53,948 bases of DNA from Chloroflexota bacterium (GTDB lineage Bacteria > Chloroflexota > FW602-bin22 > JACPRP01): NCBI GenBank assembly GCA_016210495.1, contig JACQUC010000046.1, positions 1-53,948 on the forward strand, in the 5' to 3' direction. Shown here one piece after another: positions 16,153 to 23,999 of the stretch. Both the position numbers and the translations under genes were made by a program. Position 1 is the first letter of the stretch; the number at the start of each line of letters is the position of its first letter. The notes beneath the pieces were generated by a model. That model was given only the letters and a program-made list of their open reading frames with translations. It searched no databases and was not told the DNA's origin.

Positions 16153-17850
16153 TTACAGCACGTGCCTAATAGCCTTCTCCACCACCACCGGCTGGCCGTT
16201 CTGCCTTTTGACGGCCAGGAACCTGAACCAGTTCTCGTTGTCCGTCTGGGGATAGTCGACGCGGCGGTGGCTCAGGCCGAACCTGCTCTCCTTGCGTGCC
16301 CTAGCCGCCAGCAGCACCATCTCGGCGTTGTCGAGTAGGTTCACGACCTCGAGGCAGCGCATCAACTCATGCGGATCATCCGCCATCAGCTCGTTTTCGA
16401 CTCGCCCGCGAAGCCTTGTCAGATGGTCGTACCCGGCCGTCAGCATGCTTTCCGACCTGAAATGGCCCGCGTAGGAGTCCATGATGTTCTGGAGCGCGAG
16501 CAAAGCTTCCTGCCACTTGGCGCCGGACTGACGAGATAGCAGGCGTTCGTAGACCGCCTTTCGTTCCGCGACCTTTGCCAAACCATCCGCGGAAAGCCCT
16601 GTTTCGCCACTTTGCGCGGCTTGTTCAGCCGCCACCTCCCCGGCGTGGTAGCCCATGGTAAACGCACCTGGCGCCGCGGAGCGGATCATCCCGCCTATGC
16701 AGTCTCCGGCCACGAAGAGGCCCTTGATGGACGACCTGCCGTCTACATCGATGTCCACGCCCGAGCGGCCACCTTGAACCTTGGCTTCGTAGAAGGCAAA
16801 CTCTATTCTGTCCTTGCGAAGGTCCAATCCCTCCTCGTCCAGATAGGTCAGAAAGGCGTAGTTGCCCTCGTTTCCTAGTGCCCACTTGATGTAGTCGATG
16901 TCCTCCTCGGAGGCGGCGGTACAATCCATATACACCGGCCCGCGTCCCTGTTGGAGGGCCTGCAGAAAGCCCCCGGTGTTCTCAGCAGAGCGGTCCATCG
17001 CAAGCCGTGTGCCGGTCTGACCGCCCGATTCGCGCGCCCCAAGCGGGGAGCCCTTCGCGTCCACCATGCGGCCACCTGGGGTGTAGGAACCGCGCCCACA
17101 GCGCTGGAAGTTCTTCGGCCCGGTCTGGTGGCTGGTGAACTCCATGTTGATCAGCTCCGCCCCAGCCCTGTACGCCATAGCGCATCCATCGCCCGTGTGA
17201 GTGCCTGGATAGGCGGTGTTGAAGAACAGTCCGGTGGGGTTTTTGTACAGCCGGTGCATACTGCCCGCGGCCAATATGATCGACTTCGTCCGGAAGATAG
17301 TGAGCTCCCCGCTGCGCGTGTTGAAGCCGATGGCACCACAAGCCGCGCCGTCTCCGGTCAATATCTCGGTCACCATCATCCGGTTGACGATTCTAACCGG
17401 TCTTTTCCTCAGTTGCTCGGTCAGCTTCACCTTCAGGTCTCGCCCCGCGAAATGCAGGAAATTGGATACGCGATGAATCTTCTTCACGAGTCGAAAGCTA
17501 CCTTTTTCGTCGCGCATCGGAACGCCGAAGCGCTCCAGGTCGAGTATCCTCTTGTAGCTGTTGCCGACGATGTACAGGGCGAGGTCCTGATTGAGGAACC
17601 CTCCCGCAAACTCGGTGTGATCAAGCACCAGGTCTTCAACGCTAAGCTGTGATCCGTGTATCTCGGGGATATAGGTCCAATAGTGATCTACCCCGGTTGC
17701 GGCGGAGCCACTGCGCATCGTGTTGCCCTTCTCCGCGACCACCACGGAAACGCCCAACTCGCTCGCCCGAATAGCGGCCATGCAGCCGGCAAGGCCCCCT
17801 CCGATCACGAGCACATCTGCGTCTACGCAGTTCTCAGCCATTCTCGTCAC
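16153..17850 (-). CDS. AprA/fumarate reductase-type FAD-dependent oxidoreductase, second copy
   Basis: A 565-residue flavoprotein with FAD motif VLVIGGGLAG (GxGxxG at residues 17-22), a second FAD element GLFVAGDCIGG near residue 375 and the C-terminal helical domain ending in SHRRVDYPQTDNENWF. It is related to the flavoproteins at 5431-7164 and 29008-30675 but clearly diverged. I use the GTG at 17850 because GAGGGAG lies 9 bases upstream. The ATG at 17841 is a possible alternative. It is the second gene of a two-gene operon behind a ferredoxin and converges on the UbiD gene with a gap of only 23 bases. Confidence 0.84.
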   Translation of the reverse strand: MTRMAENCVDADVLVIGGGLAGCMAAIRASELGVSVVVAEKGNTMRSGSAATGVDHYWTYIPEIHGSQLSVEDLVLDHTEFAGGFLNQDLALYIVGNSYKRILDLERFGVPMRDEKGSFRLVKKIHRVSNFLHFAGRDLKVKLTEQLRKRPVRIVNRMMVTEILTGDGAACGAIGFNTRSGELTIFRTKSIILAAGSMHRLYKNPTGLFFNTAYPGTHTGDGCAMAYRAGAELINMEFTSHQTGPKNFQRCGRGSYTPGGRMVDAKGSPLGARESGGQTGTRLAMDRSAENTGGFLQALQQGRGPVYMDCTAASEEDIDYIKWALGNEGNYAFLTYLDEEGLDLRKDRIEFAFYEAKVQGGRSGVDIDVDGRSSIKGLFVAGDCIGGMIRSAAPGAFTMGYHAGEVAAEQAAQSGETGLSADGLAKVAERKAVYERLLSRQSGAKWQEALLALQNIMDSYAGHFRSESMLTAGYDHLTRLRGRVENELMADDPHELMRCLEVVNLLDNAEMVLLAARARKESRFGLSHRRVDYPQTDNENWFRFLAVKRQNGQPVVVEKAIRHVL

Positions 17851-17874
17851 AATAGCACGCTCCCTCGACCAGTA

Positions 17875-18081
17875 TCACAGCCGCATGGGCAAGGGAATGT
17901 AGAGCTTGATAGCCTGCGTAGGGCAATCGATCACGCAGGCGCCGCAATGCCAGCATTCATCGGGGCGTTTGGCCCGGGCGACACGGTCACCCTCCGTTAG
18001 CTCCGCAAAGACATCCTCCGAGCAGATGTCGACGCAGATGCCGCACGCCGTGCAACCATCTTCGCTTACCACCGGGGGCAC
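17875..18081 (-). CDS. 2[4Fe-4S] ferredoxin (AprB-like partner)
   Basis: A 68-residue ferredoxin with C10/C13/C16/C20 and C43/C46/C49/C53, enough for two [4Fe-4S] clusters. It starts at a GTG with a strong AGGAGGAG site 6 bases upstream. The flavoprotein gene follows 24 bases later. Here the ferredoxin precedes the flavoprotein, the reverse of the order at 5431-7396. It is the probable electron partner of that flavoprotein. Confidence 0.85.
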   Translation of the reverse strand: MPPVVSEDGCTACGICVDICSEDVFAELTEGDRVARAKRPDECWHCGACVIDCPTQAIKLYIPLPMRL

Positions 18082-18283
18082 TGATCTCCTCCTAACTTCG
18101 TAGTTCAGCCCGATGCCTATTTGAGGCTGCTAAGGCACGCTTATGCAGTATCGCCGGCCGGTACGCCTCCCGCCAGCCGACACCGGCACAGCCCAATGTC
18201 TGGCTGCCGCACTAGGGCAGCGAAAACGCGGTCACAGATGCTTTCGCCAAGGCGCGCTGCAGTTTGCTCGTCTCACCCAGGAT
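18082..18283 (-). promoter_or_regulatory. Long structured 5' leader of the ferredoxin-flavoprotein operon
   Basis: About 200 bases separate the predicted transcript start from the ferredoxin GTG, and no gene is seen in them. The leader is GC-rich and can fold several hairpins, for example GGCAGCC with GGCTGTGCC (about 18184-18212) and CCGGT with ACCGG (about 18156-18185). I do not recognise a known riboswitch consensus. A cis-acting RNA is possible but unproven. Confidence 0.35.
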
Positions 18284-18289
18284 GCGCTC

Positions 18290-18318
18290 ATTATAGCGTC
18301 GGGTGGCCCGTCTGTCAA
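18290..18318 (-). promoter_or_regulatory. Perfect-consensus sigma-70 promoter
   Basis: On the minus strand TTGACA (18313-18318), a 17-base spacer and TATAAT (18290-18295) match the consensus 12 of 12. It lies just after the stop of the Rhs gene and drives the ferredoxin-flavoprotein pair. Confidence 0.8.
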
Positions 18319-18333
18319 TTGCACGCGGCTGGC

Positions 18334-21300
18334 TCACCACAGCACTTCACTCATCCCGCCGAGCCAGTCATTTAGCCTCTGCAAGACACCCGATTGTGCT
18401 AGCTTGTAAGCATAGTTATAGCCTACGACCGCGTCGTTGAAATCGAGAGGAAAAGGATCTGGCCACTGATCCTCGAACGGTATTACCGTATAGCGGTACG
18501 GCGCTGGTGTACCCTGCCCTATCGTATTCCCTGCCCAGATAGCCGGCATTGGAGGTTGCATAATAATGGGGGGCCTCGGTAGTAAGCCCTGAACGGTACT
18601 CTTTCTCGCCCAGATGGCCGGCATAGGAGGGCGAACAAGTATGGGAGGCCTCGGTCGCAGGCCCTGGATGGCACTGTTTCTCGCCCAGATAGCCGGCATA
18701 GGAGGGCGAATAGGTATGGGAGGCCTCGGTAGTAGGCCCTGAACGGTACTCTTTCTTGCCCAGATAGCCGGCATAGGAGGGCGAATAGGTATGGGAGGCC
18801 TCGGTAGTAGGCCCTGGATAGCACTGTTTCTCGCCCAGATAGCCGGCATTGGAGGTTGCATAATAATGGGGGGCCTCGGTGGCAGGCCCTGGATGGCATT
18901 CGACGTGGAGCGGCCGCTCCCGACGTTGACGATCCCGAGAGAAGGATCGTAGTAGAGCGATCCCGCCACAATCAGCCCCGTCTCAGGGTCGAAGAGCTTC
19001 CCCGCGAAGCCAAAGCTGCCGGAAATCCCCTCGGTGGGCGAGATGACGACGCCGAAGGGATCGTAGTCAAAGCTGGCTACCCGCTGGCCGGCGCCGTTCG
19101 TGATCGCGGCGACGCTGCCGTCGGCATCCAAATGATAGAATGACGGCGTGCCGGCAGGCGGTACCCGGGCGGTCAATCCGACGCCGTAAACATACTGGGT
19201 GGTCTGGCCATCTCGGGATTCCGTTAAGGGGTCGTGACCGCCGAGGGATCGTTCGGGACTGTAGCTGGTGGTTACGCCGTCGACGATCTTCGACGTGCGG
19301 GCGTCGCCGCTATAGGTGAACGATATCACGCGCGTGCCGCTGATGATGCCAATCAGCCGGTCGAAGCCGTCGTATCTGTAGACCACCGTGGTCGCCCCCT
19401 GGGTTCGCGTGATCATGCGACCGTTGGGGTCCCAGCCGAAGGTGGACACGCCTGCCGCCAGCAGCCGGTCGCCGGCATCATAGCTATAGAGGGTCACGCC
19501 ACTCGCCGCGCCGGCCATCGCCGTACGGTTGCCGACCGCATCGTATGTATAGGCAACCTGCTCGCCGCTCGGGTAGGTCACACTGGTCAGTCGGTTTCCG
19601 TTATCATACGCATAGTTGGTAGTGCCGTCTGGCCTGGTTTCCGACAGGATGTTCCCCACATTATCGCGCGTAATGTGCGAAGAGCCGACAGTGCCGCTGA
19701 CGGGACTCCAGTGCGAGATGAACACCGGTCGATCGCCCCCGTCGTAACCGAACAAAGATTGCGTGCCGCCAGCGGAAGATATGCTACGCAACTGGTGTCC
19801 CCGGTAGCCGTAGTCGATGCCGATGCTAGGCGCGTCAAGTCTGCTCAAGCGGTTCAGGAGGTCGTGTGTGTAGCTGACGACCAGGCCGGTTGGGTAGGTG
19901 ATGGACGTGGGGTTGCCCGTCGCGTCGTAAGTGTAGCGCACGGTGCCGCTGGGGCTGCTCGTAGCTTCTAGCATCCGGCCCACGGCATCGTAGGCGTAGG
20001 TGGTCGTGCCAACGGTATCGCTCACGCGGGTGATGTCGCCCACAGAGTCGAACGAGGTGACGGCCGCTATGCCATTGGCGTTGAGCGTCATCGTTCGGCT
20101 CGCATAATCGACGTTCAGAGTTGTTTGGGTCCCGTCGGGTCGCGTAACGCGTGTCAGATCACCGGCAGGGCCGTAGTCCCAGAGGGTGGCATGTCCCAGG
20201 GGATTCGTGCTTGAGGTGAGTTGCTGCAGGGCATCGTAGCCGTAGGTCGTGGTGCGCCCGTTGGCATTGGTCTCCGAGATCAGGTTGCCGTTGGCATCGT
20301 AGCTGAAGCGCTCGACTCCTCCGTCTGGGTAGGTCACGCTCGTCGGGAGGCTCGACTGGCTGTAGGTACCCGTCGTCGAGCGCCCGTTAGCGTCGAGGAT
20401 CCCGATCAGGTTGCCGTCGGCGTCGTAGCGATACGAAGTCGTGAGGCTCATAGGATTAGTGGCTGTTATGAGCCGACCCAATGCGTCGTACTGGTAGGTG
20501 TTCGTCTGGCTCAACGAGTCGGTAACCGTGATCACGTTGTCACGGGTGTCGTAATAAACGACGATTACATTGCCAAGGGCGTCGACGCCGACTGTAGGCC
20601 GGCCTTTGAAATCGCGGGTGACCTGGCTAACCCCCCCACGGGGGTCGGCCACGGCGATAACTCTGCCGACGGCGTCGCGGGTGATCACGGTGGTGTTGCT
20701 GAGGGCGTTGGTCGCGCTGACAACGCGACCGGCCCAGTCGTAGGCGTAGCGGGTGGTGTTGCCGAGGGCGTCGGTCTGGCTGACCAGATTCCCGGCCGCG
20801 TCGTAGCCGAAGACAGTGGTGCCACTAAAATGATCCGTGTACCGAATCACCTGGCCGTTTGCGTCCCTATCATAGGAGATTCGCCTGTTCGCGGCGTCGG
20901 TCTCGCGCAGCAACTGGCCCCTGGAATCGTAGGTCAGCGTCGTGCCATAGCCGGTTGCGCCCACTACGCTGGTGACGTTGCTGCGCCCATCATATTGAAA
21001 AGTCGTGGTATTGTCGCGACCGTCGGTTGCGGTAAGGAGGTTACCCAGCGAGTCGTAGGTAAAAGTGCCCGTGACGGAGCCGCGGACCGACAGGAGGTTG
21101 CCCCGGGCGTCGTAAGCATAACGCGTCTCGTTGCCGCGTCCGTCGACTCGCGCCGCAAGCTTGTTACTTGTTGTCCAGGTGAATCTAATCGTAGTCGTCA
21201 GGGGATCGGTGTAGCTCTCCAGGCGCCTGGAGCCGTCGTGCTGGAAGGTGGACCTGTTGCCGGGGGGATCGGTCACGGTAGTGCTTCGCGCCACGTCGTC

Positions 21301-23709
21301 GTAGTCGAATCTCGTCCCATTGTCCCAGGCGTCGTACATGAACGAGACACGCCCGCGTGCATCGTAGGTGGCGCGAATTACTCTGTTTCCGGCCGCATCT
21401 TGGAGGGTGCTCAACCGCCCCCCTGTGAGGTAGGTCATCTGTGAGTCCTGGAATATGGCCTGCGTCACGTTCCAGAACGAGCTCTGTAGCTCCCCGGCAG
21501 GCCCGTAACTGAACCCAAGGATGCGACCGCTGGGTTCGGAAACCTGAGTGATCAGATTCGGGCTGATCAGCGACGTATGGCTGATCGTCAGCGAGCGGCT
21601 GACGGCGTCAGTGACCCTTGCCAGGCGCCCGGAGCTGTCGTAGCTGAGGGTGGTGGTGTTGGCGTTTGTGTCGGCAATCGACTCCAATCGCCCAGCCGGG
21701 TTGAAATGGTAGCTAAACTGCTCCGTCTCGAACATGTCATCTAGATTGAATGGTCTGCCAAAGAACTGCTCGTACATCCCACCAGAATCATAGCGGCGAT
21801 GACGATACCGGTTGGTGTCGGACATAACGAATGAGCCGTCGACGTTTTTGGCGAGCGTACGGAAGACGCCGGGGTCCCCTTGATACCCGGTGCCCGTCGA
21901 GGTCCATTTCTCTACGTGGCCATCGCCCAAGGTGACTGCTACCGTCCCCCAGGTCGAGTCCTCTACCAGACTGGTATTCCAATTGTGCGTCCAGCCCAGG
22001 CCGAGGGGCCCCGCCTGAGGAGACAAGGAGTTATAGGATCGGGTGAACTCGAGTGGCACGCCGGGGCCAGCGTACGCGAAATCGACGTGTTGAAGGTAGA
22101 GATTGCCGCTCGCGGTGTTCACGCCGCCGACGAATGCTTGCGTATCGGCCACAGGGCCGTCGATCCCCAACTGGCTACCAACGAAGCTATTCTTGTTCGC
22201 CCAGGGGTCGAAGGTCACACCGTCGCTAACGTTGTCGCCCGTGCCGGTCGGGTTCAGGGTCGAGTGGAGTGGCCCCGAGTCGGCGCCCCACCAGTTGTGT
22301 GTCGCGCCGACCACGCTCGGCCCGCCCGCACGAAAAACGCCGTAGCCGGTGTTGCCGTAGATTCTGGCGCCCTGGATGGTGGCTGAGCCGGTTTGCGAGT
22401 AGACGCCATCGGCGTTGGATGATATCGACCCGCCGCTCACACTGAGCGTGCCGGCGCTATAGATGCCCCGGCCGCTGTTGCCGGCGATGTTGGAGGCCTG
22501 GATGGTGACGTTGCCGGAGTCAGACCAGATTCCGCTCTGGTTGTTACCGCCGACCGTGCTACCGGTGATGTTCACCGTGCCGGCGCTGTTGAAGATACCG
22601 CCGCCCTGGTTTCCGGCAACAGTCGAGTTAGTGACCGACGCCGATCCGAGGCCGAGCGAGAGGCCCCGGACGTTAGTGATGATCTGAGTGCCGGAGATGG
22701 TAAACGTTCCGGCGCCGCTGATGCCGGCGGCGCCGTTGCCGGAGACCGTCGAGTTGCCGAGGGTGAGGGTGCCACCGGCATTGTAGATGCCGCCGCCGGC
22801 GTTCTGGCTAATCGAGGTATTCTCCACGCCCAGCGTCGATCCGTTCAGGGTGAGACCAGACTGGCCGTCCCCACCGCCGAAGGTTACGACAGCATCCCCC
22901 AACTGCGAGCGGGTGCTCGATGGGCCGAAGGTTATTCCCTTCCAGGTTCCGGGGCTAGCGCTGGTGACGGGTCCGGTGAAGGTGATGGGCTCGAGAGAGG
23001 TGCCCACAGCCGTAAGGGTACCGCTCACTATCATGCCGACCGATGGGTTGAAGCGCATGACGGTATCGGGGAGAAGCGTAAGTGTTACACCGGAAGACAC
23101 AACGATGTCACACGTGGCGGTGTAGGGGCTACCGCTAGGCCCCCAGGTCTGCGACTGCTCGATGGCCCCACAGACGCTCGTCGGTCCGACGGGCTCCACA
23201 GTGATCAGCCCCGTGAACTGCTGCGCGTTACTTAGGAAGAATGGAAAGCTGCCGGGGGCCGTGAACGTGAAGGTGAACGTTCCGCCGGGAGGTAACTCCG
23301 CCCCAAAGCTGGCCGGCCTGGCTGGGGAAGAGGCGACCCCCCGTGCTGCTGCGCCACCTAGCGCTTGCGGTGCCACGGATACGCTCGCTTGCCTGGCCAT
23401 AACGGGCAAGTAGAGCCGGTAAATCTGGCCGCTTTGCAGCGCGTGGGCCTGGGTGGTCGCGTTGTACCAGGTTACCTGATCGCCGACAAACACCGTTACG
23501 GCGGCGGGCACGAAGCCTACGTCGGTGATCGTGATGCGCACCGAGGCGGCGATGGGCGAAACCACGATGTCGCGCGCCGACACATTCAGGCCCTGTCGCT
23601 GCTCAGGGCCGCCGGCGGCCAGGCTTATGCTGGCCAACGATAGGATCACCGCCAGCGCGGCAAGGGCCACCAGGGCACACGACCACGACCTCAAGCCAGG
23701 ATGCAACAC
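18334..23709 (-). CDS. Large secreted Rhs/YD-repeat protein with cupredoxin-like and beta-helix domains
   Basis: A 1791-residue exported protein. I start it at the GTG at 23709, which has GGGGAGG 7 bases upstream and leads straight into the signal peptide (hydrophobic core about residues 12-30). Domains in order are: a cupredoxin-like fold at roughly 40-175, interrupted by an insertion containing YLPVM; a right-handed parallel beta-helix of GGIYNAGGTL-type repeats to about 500; a DUF6531-like RHS opening; dozens of YD repeats; and the core-closing FDPETGL motif near 1575. After that, instead of a recognisable toxin, there are five 25-residue proline-rich repeats (1605-1729) and a 62-residue tail. 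The cupredoxin has lost its copper ligands: where family members have a Cys-x2-His motif, this one has FFLSNAQQF. The role is unknown; a cell-surface or secreted polymorphic-toxin-like shell is plausible. Confidence 0.88.
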   Translation of the reverse strand: MLHPGLRSWSCALVALAALAVILSLASISLAAGGPEQRQGLNVSARDIVVSPIAASVRITITDVGFVPAAVTVFVGDQVTWYNATTQAHALQSGQIYRLYLPVMARQASVSVAPQALGGAAARGVASSPARPASFGAELPPGGTFTFTFTAPGSFPFFLSNAQQFTGLITVEPVGPTSVCGAIEQSQTWGPSGSPYTATCDIVVSSGVTLTLLPDTVMRFNPSVGMIVSGTLTAVGTSLEPITFTGPVTSASPGTWKGITFGPSSTRSQLGDAVVTFGGGDGQSGLTLNGSTLGVENTSISQNAGGGIYNAGGTLTLGNSTVSGNGAAGISGAGTFTISGTQIITNVRGLSLGLGSASVTNSTVAGNQGGGIFNSAGTVNITGSTVGGNNQSGIWSDSGNVTIQASNIAGNSGRGIYSAGTLSVSGGSISSNADGVYSQTGSATIQGARIYGNTGYGVFRAGGPSVVGATHNWWGADSGPLHSTLNPTGTGDNVSDGVTFDPWANKNSFVGSQLGIDGPVADTQAFVGGVNTASGNLYLQHVDFAYAGPGVPLEFTRSYNSLSPQAGPLGLGWTHNWNTSLVEDSTWGTVAVTLGDGHVEKWTSTGTGYQGDPGVFRTLAKNVDGSFVMSDTNRYRHRRYDSGGMYEQFFGRPFNLDDMFETEQFSYHFNPAGRLESIADTNANTTTLSYDSSGRLARVTDAVSRSLTISHTSLISPNLITQVSEPSGRILGFSYGPAGELQSSFWNVTQAIFQDSQMTYLTGGRLSTLQDAAGNRVIRATYDARGRVSFMYDAWDNGTRFDYDDVARSTTVTDPPGNRSTFQHDGSRRLESYTDPLTTTIRFTWTTSNKLAARVDGRGNETRYAYDARGNLLSVRGSVTGTFTYDSLGNLLTATDGRDNTTTFQYDGRSNVTSVVGATGYGTTLTYDSRGQLLRETDAANRRISYDRDANGQVIRYTDHFSGTTVFGYDAAGNLVSQTDALGNTTRYAYDWAGRVVSATNALSNTTVITRDAVGRVIAVADPRGGVSQVTRDFKGRPTVGVDALGNVIVVYYDTRDNVITVTDSLSQTNTYQYDALGRLITATNPMSLTTSYRYDADGNLIGILDANGRSTTGTYSQSSLPTSVTYPDGGVERFSYDANGNLISETNANGRTTTYGYDALQQLTSSTNPLGHATLWDYGPAGDLTRVTRPDGTQTTLNVDYASRTMTLNANGIAAVTSFDSVGDITRVSDTVGTTTYAYDAVGRMLEATSSPSGTVRYTYDATGNPTSITYPTGLVVSYTHDLLNRLSRLDAPSIGIDYGYRGHQLRSISSAGGTQSLFGYDGGDRPVFISHWSPVSGTVGSSHITRDNVGNILSETRPDGTTNYAYDNGNRLTSVTYPSGEQVAYTYDAVGNRTAMAGAASGVTLYSYDAGDRLLAAGVSTFGWDPNGRMITRTQGATTVVYRYDGFDRLIGIISGTRVISFTYSGDARTSKIVDGVTTSYSPERSLGGHDPLTESRDGQTTQYVYGVGLTARVPPAGTPSFYHLDADGSVAAITNGAGQRVASFDYDPFGVVISPTEGISGSFGFAGKLFDPETGLIVAGSLYYDPSLGIVNVGSGRSTSNAIQGLPPRPPIIMQPPMPAIWARNSAIQGLLPRPPIPIRPPMPAIWARKSTVQGLLPRPPIPIRPPMPAIWARNSAIQGLRPRPPILVRPPMPAIWARKSTVQGLLPRPPIIMQPPMPAIWAGNTIGQGTPAPYRYTVIPFEDQWPDPFPLDFNDAVVGYNYAYKLAQSGVLQRLNDWLGGMSEVLW
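18523..18897. repeat. Five tandem 75-bp repeats encoding the Rhs C-terminal tip
   Basis: Exactly five in-frame 75-base units. Each encodes a 25-residue block that opens with (A/T)(I/V)QGL, continues PRPPI and RPPMPAIWAR, and ends with S or T. Units differ mainly at four or five codons, and segments such as IIMQ and IPIR are shuffled between copies, which suggests recombination or conversion among units. The boundaries fit the reading frame precisely. Confidence 0.9.
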
Positions 23710-23765
23710 GGTTACGCCTCCCCGGTTCTGGTGGCTGGATGACCGCTGATTGTTTCCTGCTCCGT

Positions 23766-23794
23766 ACTCTAGCACACCAAGGACGACTGGTCAA
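23766..23794 (-). promoter_or_regulatory. Sigma-70-type promoter for the Rhs gene
   Basis: On the minus strand TTGACC (23789-23794), a 17-base spacer and TAGAGT (23766-23771). The predicted start near 23759 gives a leader of about 50 bases to the GTG at 23709. Confidence 0.5.
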
Positions 23795-23898
23795 TTAGCA
23801 AAAGCGCCAGAGGTCTGAGAATGGCATGGCCCCCCAGCACGTATCTGCCGGGGCGCCACGAAAGCAATCTAATCCTAAGCTAAATAGTCCGGCACCAG

Positions 23899-23976
23899 AT
23901 CTGCCGTCTGTAGGGGCGGGTTTCTCCGGAGTACCGGAGTCCGTCTCGCACAAACCCGCCCTGCCAGATCGGCAGG
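23899..23976. repeat. Palindromic intergenic element (TAGGGGCGGGTTT type)
   Basis: GGGCGGGTTT at 23914-23923 is the exact inverse of AAACCCGCCC at 23952-23961. The space between holds a smaller hairpin (CTCCGG and CCGGAG, 23924-23939), and the outer GATCTGCC and GATCGGCAGG sequences are partly complementary. It lies downstream of the cupredoxin-propeller gene and may act as a terminator-like or REP-type element. No gene was seen in 23795-23999. Confidence 0.55.
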
Positions 23977-23999
23977 AAGCAAATACTATACCGGTCCAT

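Noticed and set aside
18523..18897. A CRISPR-like array, because of five regular repeats
   Set aside because: The 75-base units are contiguous with no spacers, stay in frame with the Rhs protein and carry coding-type variation.
20221..21444. A 407-codon plus-strand frame inside the Rhs gene, rich in V and G
   Set aside because: It is the reverse frame of YD repeats, which gives regular pseudo-repeats. There is no start signal or family.
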